DNA of 64,000 bases from Arthrobacter globiformis (GTDB lineage Bacteria > Actinomycetota > Actinomycetes > Actinomycetales > Micrococcaceae), in assembly GCF_030817195.1 (NCBI RefSeq), contig NZ_JAUSYZ010000001.1:1550001-1614000 (forward strand). The letters run 5' to 3'. The notes beneath the pieces were generated by a model. The model was not told the origin of the DNA, made no database searches, and saw only the letters and a program-made list of their open reading frames with translations. The position numbers were made by a program, and so were the translations under genes. This document shows positions 56,745-64,000 of this stretch, in pieces. Each line of letters starts with the position of its first letter. Within the stretch, counting starts at the first letter, position 1.

Positions 56745-57206
56745 CTATTTCCTGTCCTCGACCGAATGCCTTGAAAACATCCAGCCGGCGGCAATCATCA
56801 GTACACCAGCCACCATCATGGTCCAGTTGTCCGTCATGTTCAGCGACAGGAAATTGGCCGCCGAATCCACTCCGACACTGAGCCCGTAAATGCTGAGAAT
56901 GATGTATAGCGCACCGGCGCCCAAGAGGAACCTGCGAGCACCCATTTCACTGCGGGACATGGCCCAGCCGGTTCCGCCGATCACCAGTTGCACAATGTTG
57001 AGCAGCATGGACACCTGGAACAGACCTAGGAACATGGCGTGCGAATCGGGCCCAAGGAACATCAGTTCGCCATACCGTGCGGTAATGCCCGGGATGAACC
57101 CCAGCACACCGACCACCAACGCGACAATACCAACACCCATGCCGGCGTTCTGGACGTCAGTCCTGCCAAAGTGAACGCCATGTGCATGTGGGGATGCGGT
57201 AGTCAT
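56745..57206 (-). CDS. DUF4383 membrane protein
   Basis: ATG 57206 gives 153 residues with four helices and the DUF4383 signs VGIVALVVGVLGFIPGITAR and FLGLFQVSMLLNIVQL. Small actinobacterial membrane protein of unknown role, often near stress genes. Confidence 0.9.
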   Translation of the reverse strand: MTTASPHAHGVHFGRTDVQNAGMGVGIVALVVGVLGFIPGITARYGELMFLGPDSHAMFLGLFQVSMLLNIVQLVIGGTGWAMSRSEMGARRFLLGAGALYIILSIYGLSVGVDSAANFLSLNMTDNWTMMVAGVLMIAAGWMFSRHSVEDRK

Positions 57207-57324
57207 TTTCTGCCTCCAACCACTGAATGCGGACAAGCTAATTTTACGACGGGCATCCCGAAAAAGCGCCCGCCGTCGAGCCTGCCGTGCACCGGTGCAG
57301 GCGCATGATCGTCAGACTTCTCGC

Positions 57325-57345
57325 GCTGTTGAGCCTGTCGAAAAC
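57325..57345 (-). repeat. Intergenic repeat, single inverted unit
   Basis: GCTGTTGAGCCTGTCGAAAA, one inverted copy just before the DUF6350 gene; frames that start upstream translate it. Confidence 0.8.
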
Positions 57346-57363
57346 AGGGGAGCCGGGTGCTGC

Positions 57364-58701
57364 ATGGCACGATGGGAGGCGATGAAACTGCGTGCTGACC
57401 AGACCGGAGACCGTGGCCTACCCATGCCCCTGTGGCTGCAGGGCGGGCTCGAGTCCGCCCAGGCGGCCATCATTTCCGCGCTGGTGGTCATCGCCCCCAT
57501 CGTTGCGGTGTGGGCTACCTCGGGTTTCGGGAGCGCCGGCTTCGATGTCCTGGCCCGGCTGTCCGGCCAGGCGTGGCTGGTCATCCACGGGGTACCCCTG
57601 TACCTCACCACCGTGGGGGAGGGCTCTGCCGCGAGGCCGGAGACCGGTATGCTGTCGCTGCTTCCGCTGGGCCTGACACTTATACCGTTCCTGCTGGCCT
57701 GGCGGGCGGGCAGGCGTCTGGCCCGGGCGTCGTACACGGACCAGCTGTGGCAGGCGCTCCTCGGGTCGTGGCTGGTCTATGCAGGTTTCGGCATCGCCAC
57801 TGGATTCATTTGCCGGACCGAAGACGTTGAGGTTTTCCTATGGTGGGCCGGGCTCCTTCCGCTGGTTCCGTTCGGCCTCGGGATGGTGATCGGCGCCCGG
57901 CGGGAGGCCGGTTCATGGAGCCGGCTGATCGGCGTCGACGCCGTGGACTGGATCGCCCGCACCAGCCAGCATTCACGCTGGGCGGGGTCGTATCTGGCCT
58001 CCGCAGCCAAGGCCGGCTTCGTCGCCGTCATCGCGGCGCTCGCCATTTCCTCGGCGTTGCTGGCCGTGGATCTTTTCATCCACTGGAACCTTGTGGTGGC
58101 GGTCTATGAAGCGCTCGACGCCGGACCCGTCGGAGGCGCGGCACTCACCATTGCGCAGCTCGGCTTCCTGCCCAACCTCGCCGTCTTCGCGCTCGCGTGG
58201 CTGACCGGCTCCGGATTCGCGCTCGGCGCCGGTTCCCAGGTGGGCTCGCTGGGAACCGCCGTGGGACCGCTGCCCACTATCCCGGTTTTTGCGGCGATCC
58301 CTTCCGGCCCGCTCGATTTCGGACCGGTGGCGCTGGTGGTTCCCGTGCTCGCCGGAGTCCTGGCCGGCTGGTGGTTCCTGCGTGAAGGTGAAAACCACTT
58401 CGATGAATGGCTGTCCATCAAACTCCGCGTCCGCTGGCTGACCGCCGCCGCGTCCACGCTGTTCCTGGCGCTGATCGTCGGGGCCGCCGCCGGCGTGCTG
58501 GCAGCAGCCCTCGCGTGGCTGGCGCGCGGCTCGGCCGGCATCGGCCGCCTCTCGGACATCGGCCCTGACCCGTTATGGACGGCAGTCTGGCTGGCAGCGG
58601 AAGTCGGGATCGGCGTCGTAATTGGGTACGCGGCGGGACCGTGGCTGGAACGCCGGCAACTGCGCGACGCCGAGCTGGGGACCGCCCCGAGCAGCACATA
58701 G
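57364..58701 (+). CDS. DUF6350 family membrane protein
   Basis: ATG 57364 follows AGGGGAG by about 11 bases and gives 445 residues with about nine to ten helices (GGLESAQAAIISALVVIAPI, RAGRRLARASYTD, GPLPTIPVFAAIPSGP). DUF6350 (also called PerM-like) is found next to purN-purH in actinobacteria, which matches here. Role in division or envelope is proposed elsewhere, not shown here. An alternative start is ATG 57382. Confidence 0.87.
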   Translation: MARWEAMKLRADQTGDRGLPMPLWLQGGLESAQAAIISALVVIAPIVAVWATSGFGSAGFDVLARLSGQAWLVIHGVPLYLTTVGEGSAARPETGMLSLLPLGLTLIPFLLAWRAGRRLARASYTDQLWQALLGSWLVYAGFGIATGFICRTEDVEVFLWWAGLLPLVPFGLGMVIGARREAGSWSRLIGVDAVDWIARTSQHSRWAGSYLASAAKAGFVAVIAALAISSALLAVDLFIHWNLVVAVYEALDAGPVGGAALTIAQLGFLPNLAVFALAWLTGSGFALGAGSQVGSLGTAVGPLPTIPVFAAIPSGPLDFGPVALVVPVLAGVLAGWWFLREGENHFDEWLSIKLRVRWLTAAASTLFLALIVGAAAGVLAAALAWLARGSAGIGRLSDIGPDPLWTAVWLAAEVGIGVVIGYAAGPWLERRQLRDAELGTAPSST

Positions 58702-58737
58702 CCTTCGGCGCGTAGTCTTCCGTGCGCCGGGGCGGCT

Positions 58738-59181
58738 CTAGCGCACGGGCTGCTTGAGCGGTCCGGGCAGCGAGTTCTCCAGCTGGACCCGGCATTCCGT
58801 GCTTGCCTTGCTGGTCAGCGCCTGGCGGGAGCACTGCTGGAAGTCCCGCACCTGGTTGAAGAACAGCGCCGAGGTCAGGACCAGGAGAACCATGACGGCG
58901 GAAACCACCAAGCCGGAGATGGTGCCGAACAGCACCAGTTTGGATTCCTTGAACCGGATGGCCCGGATGAGCACGATGATCCCCAGCGCGATGCCCGCCG
59001 CCGTCAGAATGGCCGTCAGCCAGAGGTAGGCGATGTCCAGCTGGAACACGAAGAAGGCGCCCAGCACGGCCACGATGAACATGCGGAACAGTGTGTGCGT
59101 CTTCTGGAGCGAGGCTTTGGCTTCCTCGCTGAGCGGACGCGCGGTCCGCTGCGACCCCTGGGGGCCCGGAGTGGGGTTCAT
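58738..59181 (-). CDS. Conserved hypothetical membrane protein, three helices
   Basis: ATG 59181 gives 147 residues; a longer frame upstream would overlap the purN promoter. Helices at about 32-52, 56-76 and 86-108, then a two-Cys extracytoplasmic end (FQQCSRQALTSKASTECRVQ). Common in Arthrobacter between DUF6350 and purN; unknown function. Divergent from purN by 39 bases. Confidence 0.83.
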   Translation of the reverse strand: MNPTPGPQGSQRTARPLSEEAKASLQKTHTLFRMFIVAVLGAFFVFQLDIAYLWLTAILTAAGIALGIIVLIRAIRFKESKLVLFGTISGLVVSAVMVLLVLTSALFFNQVRDFQQCSRQALTSKASTECRVQLENSLPGPLKQPVR

Positions 59182-59220
59182 GTTTTCCAGCCTACGCGAG
59201 CAGCCGCCTAAGCTTGAGCA

Positions 59221-59797
59221 ATGCGCATAGTAGTCCTCGTCTCCGGAACCGGTTCCAACCTCCAAGCCGTCATTGACGCCGTTCAAGCCGGGGACCTGGA
59301 TGTTGAAATCGCCGCGGTTGGCGCGGACCGCCCGGGAACCTACGGCGTAGAGCGCTCGGCGGCAGCCGGGATCGACACGTTCGTGGTGGACTTCAAGGCC
59401 TACCCGGACCGCGCGGAATGGAACGCCGCGCTGACGGAAGCCGTTGCCGCTTACCAGCCGGATGTGGTGGTGTCCTCAGGCTTCATGCGGATCGTGAGCC
59501 CCGAATTCATCGACGCGTTCGACGGGAAGATACCTCAACACGCATCCCGCCCTGCTGCCGTCCTTCCCGGGCGCCCACGGAGTCCGCGACGCCATGGCCT
59601 ACGGCGTGAAGGTCACGGGCTGCACGGTGCACTGGGCCGACGCCGGCGTGGACACGGGGCCCATCATCGCGCAGGAGGCGGTGGCCATCGAGGACGGCGA
59701 CACCGAGGAAACCCTGCATGAACGGATCAAGGTGGTGGAGCGCCGGCTCCTGGTCTCCACCCTCGCGTCGCTCGCCGCGGCGCACTCTGTCGCCTAA
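59221..59797 (+). pseudogene. purN: Phosphoribosylglycinamide formyltransferase, frameshifted at about 59530
   Basis: The first frame reads MRIVVLVSGTGSNLQAVIDA to DAFDGK, then turns to a meaningless tail. Skipping one A at about 59530 gives KYLNTHPALLPSFPGAHGVR and HWADAGVDTGPIIAQEAVAI to a stop at 59797, the rest of PurN with catalytic Asn, His and Asp. Without this the active-site half is lost. The enzyme makes FGAR from GAR in purine synthesis. As purine genes are needed, a one-base error in the assembly is at least as likely as true loss; purT elsewhere could compensate. Confidence 0.85.
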
Positions 59798-60056
59798 TTA
59801 GCAGCCTGCTCCCAGTTTCAGGGCGCATGGGAACGGTGCCACTACTTGTTCAGGCTCTGGTTGCCGGGCTGATGCGTCCTGCCACATTAATAGGTGGTGC
59901 AATACCTGCCCATTGGTGAGTAATCGGAGCCGACGGCCCGGGTAGTGCCCTCGAAAAGACGGGTACCTGGGCGCCTGAATTACGCTGGCTGGCCGCAGAA
60001 GCGGCCCATACGCTGACTGCGTCTCATCCAGCGCGCGGCTTGCCAGGAGGTTTCAC

Positions 60057-60971
60057 ATGTCGCACTTCAGCATTTCCAAATCGAGTCCAAAAGTTTTGTG
60101 TCTTACAGCAGCGCTAGTTCTCGGCACCGGTGCCGTCACAGCTGTGTACGCCTCGGCGACGACGTCCGCCGCAGGCGAGATCAGTGGTTGCTTTAACAAC
60201 AACAACGGTGGTCAGCTCAGGGTTCTGTCCGCCGGATCCACCTGCGACACCAAAAAGGAAACTCCCATCTCCTGGAACAGCCAAGGGATTCAAGGAGTCC
60301 AGGGAATTCAAGGCATCCCGGGCATCCAGGGCGACAAGGGCGGCACCGGGGCCACCGGAGCGACAGGGTCCCAGGGCGAGACCGGAGCGACCGGTGCCCA
60401 AGGCGAAACGGGCGACGTCGGGCCGCAGGGGATCCAAGGTGAGACCGGAGCGACCGGTGCCCAAGGCGAAACGGGCGACGTCGGGCCGCAGGGGATCCGA
60501 GGTGAGACCGGAGCGACCGGTGCGCAAGGCGAGAAGGGCGATACCGGCGAGACCGGTGCCCAAGGGGCCCAAGGCGAGAAGGGCGACACCGGGGCCACCG
60601 GAGCTACCGGGGTCCAGGGGGAGAAGGGCGATACCGGGGCCACAGGTGCACAGGGGATCCAGGGGGAGAAGGGCGACACCGGAGCCACCGGCGCGCTCGG
60701 TCCTGCAGGGCCCACCGGAGCCACCGGAGCCACCGGAGCCGCGGCTTCAACGAGCGTGACTGTGCAGACGCTCACCGCTTCGACCGCCACCGTGACGGTC
60801 CTGTGCGACGCCGGTCAAGTGGCCATGGGAGGCGGCTTCAGCGGCGTTATTACGACCCCCAGCAACCAGGTGACGGCCAGCCAACCAGTCACGGTAGGAG
60901 CGCAGAAGGGTTGGTCCGTGACCCAGACCAGGGCTGCTTCGATCACCGTCTACGCGACCTGCATCCAGTAG
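60057..60971 (+). CDS. Secreted collagen-like repeat protein
   Basis: The 304-residue protein has a signal-peptide-like start (LCLTAALVLGTGAVTAVYAS), a short Cys-containing domain (GCFNNNNGGQLRVLSAGSTC), about 50 Gly-X-Y triplets (residues 77-227; GETGATGAQGETGDVGPQG) and a beta-rich C-terminal domain (TVLCDAGQVAMGGGFSG). Two copies of a 63-bp (21-residue) unit are nearly identical, so the length is likely to vary. Bacterial collagen-like proteins form trimers on the cell surface and in phage tails. It separates purN from the MFS and purH genes. AGGAGG precedes the ATG. Confidence 0.92.
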   Translation: MSHFSISKSSPKVLCLTAALVLGTGAVTAVYASATTSAAGEISGCFNNNNGGQLRVLSAGSTCDTKKETPISWNSQGIQGVQGIQGIPGIQGDKGGTGATGATGSQGETGATGAQGETGDVGPQGIQGETGATGAQGETGDVGPQGIRGETGATGAQGEKGDTGETGAQGAQGEKGDTGATGATGVQGEKGDTGATGAQGIQGEKGDTGATGALGPAGPTGATGATGAAASTSVTVQTLTASTATVTVLCDAGQVAMGGGFSGVITTPSNQVTASQPVTVGAQKGWSVTQTRAASITVYATCIQ

Positions 60972-61047
60972 CAGCGGCTGGCGCACTATTTCGGGAGCGA
61001 GGCGCGGGGCAGCGGGGATTCCTCGCTGCCCCGGCCGGCGCCCGCCG

Positions 61048-61109
61048 CATCTGAGTAGCAGCAGGGGGCGTTCCCAAGGCTGGGAACGCCCCCTGCTGCT
61101 ACTCAGATG
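61048..61109. terminator. 29-bp perfect convergent terminator
   Basis: CATCTGAGTAGCAGCAGGGG through TTCCCA and its exact complement around AGGC. It serves the collagen-like gene on the plus strand and the MFS gene on the minus strand. Confidence 0.93.
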
Positions 61110-61122
61110 GGAAAGCGGGCAG

Positions 61123-62475
61123 CTACTCGAGGCGGCGCTGGCGGGTTTCGGGGGAGAAGAACGCCATCCACAGCACGGACAGGACCACCAGGCCGCCGGC
61201 GAGCGCGAAGGAAGTGGCGAGGCCAAGCTGCGGCCAGAAGTAGTTCGCGAAAATGAGTGGGCCGAAGCCTGCCCCCAGCCGCGAGAACGTGGATGCCCAG
61301 CCGAAACCGCTGCCGCGCAGCTCCGTGGGGTACAGCTCGGAAACGTAGGCGTAGAGCACCGGGATGGCCACCTGCACCACGAACCCGAACACCAGCAGCC
61401 AGAACACCGCGGCCGTAGGCACGTCCACTACGAACGCCACGACCACCAGGATGAGAGCGGACAGCGGCCCCGTGATGGCCAGCAGCCACTTGCGGCCCAC
61501 GCGCTCCACGAGCAGCGCTGCCGCGATCACGCCAAGGAGCCCGACGGCGGCCATCCCCGCCGTCGTCAGGAACGCCTTGTACTCGGCGAACCCGGCGCCG
61601 ATCAGGATCCGCGGCATCCAGGTCAGGGACAGGTAGTAGACCAGCAGGATGCTCATGAACAGCGCCCAGGCGGCGGCGGTGATCTTCCAGTTGAACTGCC
61701 AGACCCCGCGCAGCTGCTGCCAGGCACTGCCGGCGGAAAGCCGCGGTACAGCCTGCGGCTCGGGCAGGCTGTAGGCCCGCGGCTCGGCGCCGGTGGCCTC
61801 CACCAGGCCGTCAATTACCCGGGCAGCTTCATCACGGCGGCCCATGCGGATCAGGAACAGCGGCGACTCGGGAACGCTGCGCCGAACCCAGAACACCAGC
61901 AGGGCCGGCAGCACCATGACGAGCATGGTCAGGCGCCAGTCGGCGAAGGCCGCCACGAGCCAGGCGGATACGAACCCGCAGAGCGCCGCGCCCACGGGCC
62001 ACCAGCCGTCCATGGCCGTGAGAACCCTGCCGCGCTGCCGGCGCGGCGTGAACTCGCCCACCAACGCGTAGTCCACGGGAATGCAGCCGCCCAGGCCGAA
62101 CCCGGCCATGAAGCGGAACACGCAGAACCAGAGGAAGTCGGGGGAGAAGGCGCCGAGGACCGTGAAAAGCGAGAAGATCAGCAGCGTGGCTGTGAAGGCC
62201 TTCCTGCGCCCGATGGTATCCGCGATGGTGCCCCAGACGAAGGCGCCCAGGGCCATGCCGATCAGATTCGCCGTGCCGATCCAGCCGGCCTCGCCCGGGG
62301 TGAGGCTCCAGTGCGTGGACAGCAGTGGAATGAGGATGCCGTTGAGGGTGACGTCCCAGGCATCGAACATGAATCCCAGGCCCCCGATCACGAAGATCCG
62401 GCCCTGCACTTTCCAGCGCCACGGCAGTTCCTGGACTACCTGCTCGCCGCTGGGCACAGCGGTGTAAATATTCAT
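61123..62475 (-). CDS. MFS transporter, sugar-porter/organic acid type
   Basis: ATG 62475 gives 450 residues with twelve helices and MFS motifs: GTIADTIGRRKAFTATLLIF, RFMAGFGLGGCIPVDYALVG, EFTPRRQRGR, LVERVGRKW and YPTELRGSGFGW. Similar to metabolite:H+ symporters of the SP family; substrate not visible. Its promoter side faces the purH promoter across 180 bases. Confidence 0.93.
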   Translation of the reverse strand: MNIYTAVPSGEQVVQELPWRWKVQGRIFVIGGLGFMFDAWDVTLNGILIPLLSTHWSLTPGEAGWIGTANLIGMALGAFVWGTIADTIGRRKAFTATLLIFSLFTVLGAFSPDFLWFCVFRFMAGFGLGGCIPVDYALVGEFTPRRQRGRVLTAMDGWWPVGAALCGFVSAWLVAAFADWRLTMLVMVLPALLVFWVRRSVPESPLFLIRMGRRDEAARVIDGLVEATGAEPRAYSLPEPQAVPRLSAGSAWQQLRGVWQFNWKITAAAWALFMSILLVYYLSLTWMPRILIGAGFAEYKAFLTTAGMAAVGLLGVIAAALLVERVGRKWLLAITGPLSALILVVVAFVVDVPTAAVFWLLVFGFVVQVAIPVLYAYVSELYPTELRGSGFGWASTFSRLGAGFGPLIFANYFWPQLGLATSFALAGGLVVLSVLWMAFFSPETRQRRLE

Positions 62476-62655
62476 CTCGGCCTCCTGCTTAAACCTTACG
62501 TTGCGTGAGGTCCCGGAGCGGGGGGCCCCCACGCCGGGAACAGCCCGGCCTTCACACTGGGCCAGTCAGCAGGAGGGGGTCCGTCGACACGATAAACTGG
62601 GCCGTATCCCCACCAACCGCGGCACATCAACCGCGAGATAAAGACGGAGACTTTT

Positions 62656-64000
62656 GTGAGCTTGACGCAGCTTGACCGTGTTCCCATCCGCCGGGCCCTG
62701 ATCTCGGTATACGACAAGACCGGTCTGGAGGAGCTCGCCAAGGGCCTGCACGCAGCAGGCGTCAAAATTGTTTCCACCGGCTCGACCGCCAAGAAGATCG
62801 CCGCGGCCGGCATTCCGGTCCAGGAAGTCGAAGAGGTCACCGGTTCCCCCGAGATGCTCGACGGCCGGGTCAAGACCCTGCACCCGCGCGTCCACGGCGG
62901 CATCCTCGCCGACCGCCGCGTCCCCGCCCACATGGAGACCCTCGCCAAGATGGAGATCGAGGCCTTCGACCTCGTCGTGGTGAACCTCTACCCGTTCGTG
63001 GAGACGGTCAAGTCCGGTGCCGCGCAGGACGACGTCGTGGAGCAGATCGACATCGGAGGGCCCGCCATGGTGCGCTCCGCCGCGAAGAACCACGCCGCCG
63101 TCGCCATTGTGGTGGACCCGACGTTCTACGGCGACGTGGTCCGTGCCGCCACCGAGGGCGGCTTCGACCTCAAGACCCGCCGCCGGCTCGCCGCAAAGGC
63201 GTTCGCGCACACCGCCACCTATGACACCGCCGTGGCCACTTGGACCGCCAGCCAGTTCCTCGACGAGGACGGCGACGGCGTCATCGACTGGCCGGCCTAT
63301 GCCGGCCTCGCGCTGGAACGCTCCGAGGTCCTCCGCTACGGCGAGAACCCGCATCAGCAGGCCGCCCTCTATGTCGACAAGGCAGCCCCCGCGGGCATCG
63401 CCCAGGCCGACCAGATCCACGGCAAGGCCATGAGCTACAACAACTTCGTGGACGCCGATGCAGCACTCCGTGCCGCTTACGACTTCGCGGAGCCCGCCGT
63501 GGCCATCATTAAGCACGCCAACCCCTGCGGTGTGGCAGTGGCGTCGCCTGACGCTGCGGACCCGATCGCCGACGCCCACGCCAAGGCACACGCCTGCGAC
63601 CCCGTCTCGGCCTTCGGCGGCGTCATCGCTGCCAACCGCACGGTCACCGCCGGCATGGCGCAGACCGTGGCCGGCATCTTCACCGAAGTGGTCATCGCCC
63701 CCGGCTTCGAGCCCGAGGCCGTAGAAATCCTCTCCAAGAAGAAGAACATCCGCCTGCTGGCGCTGCCCGAAGGCTACGGCCGCTACCCGGCCGAAATCCG
63801 CCAGGTCTCCGGCGGCGTGCTCGTCCAGATCACCGACAAGGTGGACGCCGACGGCGACAACCCCGCCAACTGGACCCTGGCAGCCGGCGAAGCCGCTGAC
63901 GACGCCACGCTGGCCGACCTCGCGTTCGCCTGGACCGCCTGCCGCGCGGCCAAGTCCAACGCGATCCTGCTCGCCTCCAACGGCGCGGCAGTGGGCATCG
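62656..64000 (+). CDS. purH: Bifunctional AICAR formyltransferase / IMP cyclohydrolase, 3'-truncated by window edge
   Basis: GTG 62656 follows ACGGAGA and starts VSLTQLDRVPIRRALISVYD. The cyclohydrolase domain (residues 1-200: STGSTAKKIAAAGIPV, GRVKTLHPRVHGGILADR, VDIGGPAMVRSAAKN as IDIGGPAMVRSAAKNH) and most of the formyltransferase domain (LRYGENPHQQAALY, KAMSYNNFVD, IKHANPCGVA, HACDPVSAFGG) are seen; the frame stays open at the end (448 codons). Last two steps of purine synthesis. A -10-like GATAAACT lies at about 62591. Confidence 0.97.
   Translation, partial: MSLTQLDRVPIRRALISVYDKTGLEELAKGLHAAGVKIVSTGSTAKKIAAAGIPVQEVEEVTGSPEMLDGRVKTLHPRVHGGILADRRVPAHMETLAKMEIEAFDLVVVNLYPFVETVKSGAAQDDVVEQIDIGGPAMVRSAAKNHAAVAIVVDPTFYGDVVRAATEGGFDLKTRRRLAAKAFAHTATYDTAVATWTASQFLDEDGDGVIDWPAYAGLALERSEVLRYGENPHQQAALYVDKAAPAGIAQADQIHGKAMSYNNFVDADAALRAAYDFAEPAVAIIKHANPCGVAVASPDAADPIADAHAKAHACDPVSAFGGVIAANRTVTAGMAQTVAGIFTEVVIAPGFEPEAVEILSKKKNIRLLALPEGYGRYPAEIRQVSGGVLVQITDKVDADGDNPANWTLAAGEAADDATLADLAFAWTACRAAKSNAILLASNGAAVGI

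Noticed and set aside
62566..63591. 341-codon minus-strand frame opposite purH
   Set aside because: Antisense shadow of a universally conserved gene.

Overview
The window comes from a high-GC actinobacterium of the Arthrobacter / Pseudarthrobacter group (Micrococcaceae). The 16S rRNA signature regions, a tRNA-less 16S-23S spacer, the DUF6350-purN-purH neighbourhood and the abundant intergenic 'TTTCGACAGGCTCAACCA' repeat all point that way; species is not resolved.

Layout. 1-10.5 kb: a redox/cupin/HTH cluster, a GH15 glycoside hydrolase, a flavin monooxygenase, then a lipoprotein / NRAMP-like transporter / two PRC-barrel-like gene operon (the transporter carries a frameshift) and a cold-shock gene. 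10.5-21 kb: a SARP-like regulator, NhaA, a gluconate operon (GntR, GntK, GntP) with a palindromic operator candidate, a DJ-1/PfpI protein, a cyclopropane-fatty-acid synthase-like enzyme and a tandem pair of 155-residue membrane proteins. 21-34 kb: an IS481 insertion that rewrote the end of a secreted-protein gene, a Tat-exported PhoD phosphatase, an exonuclease-membrane fusion, a ZIP transporter, a multicopper oxidase, a kinase-GAF protein and an IS110 element. 34-40 kb: a complete rrn operon (promoters, 16S, spacer, 23S, 5S, terminator). 40-50 kb: patatin, SDR, a decayed excalibur-domain gene, a PAS-GGDEF-EAL protein, UDP-glucose dehydrogenase with a glycosyltransferase, and an NfeD-flotillin pair. 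50-57 kb: an envelope/stress cluster (YGEP-repeat protein, holin-X, DUF3618, YsnF-like, MarR) with palindromic sites in the divergent promoter region, a 58-residue protein built of three 11-residue repeats, a low-complexity secreted protein, and a ZIP remnant. 57-64 kb: DUF6350, frameshifted purN, a collagen-like secreted protein, an MFS transporter and purH running off the end.

Themes. Short intergenic repeats are everywhere; four minus-strand genes stop at the TGA inside them, and at least two proteins carry C-terminal tails translated from them. Three genes (NRAMP-like, excalibur, purN) each differ from an intact frame by one base, so either real decay or consensus indel errors must be considered. 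The least explained items are the NWPDP-repeat small protein, the NRAMP-like/PRC-barrel operon with an altered metal site, and the palindrome-controlled envelope cluster.
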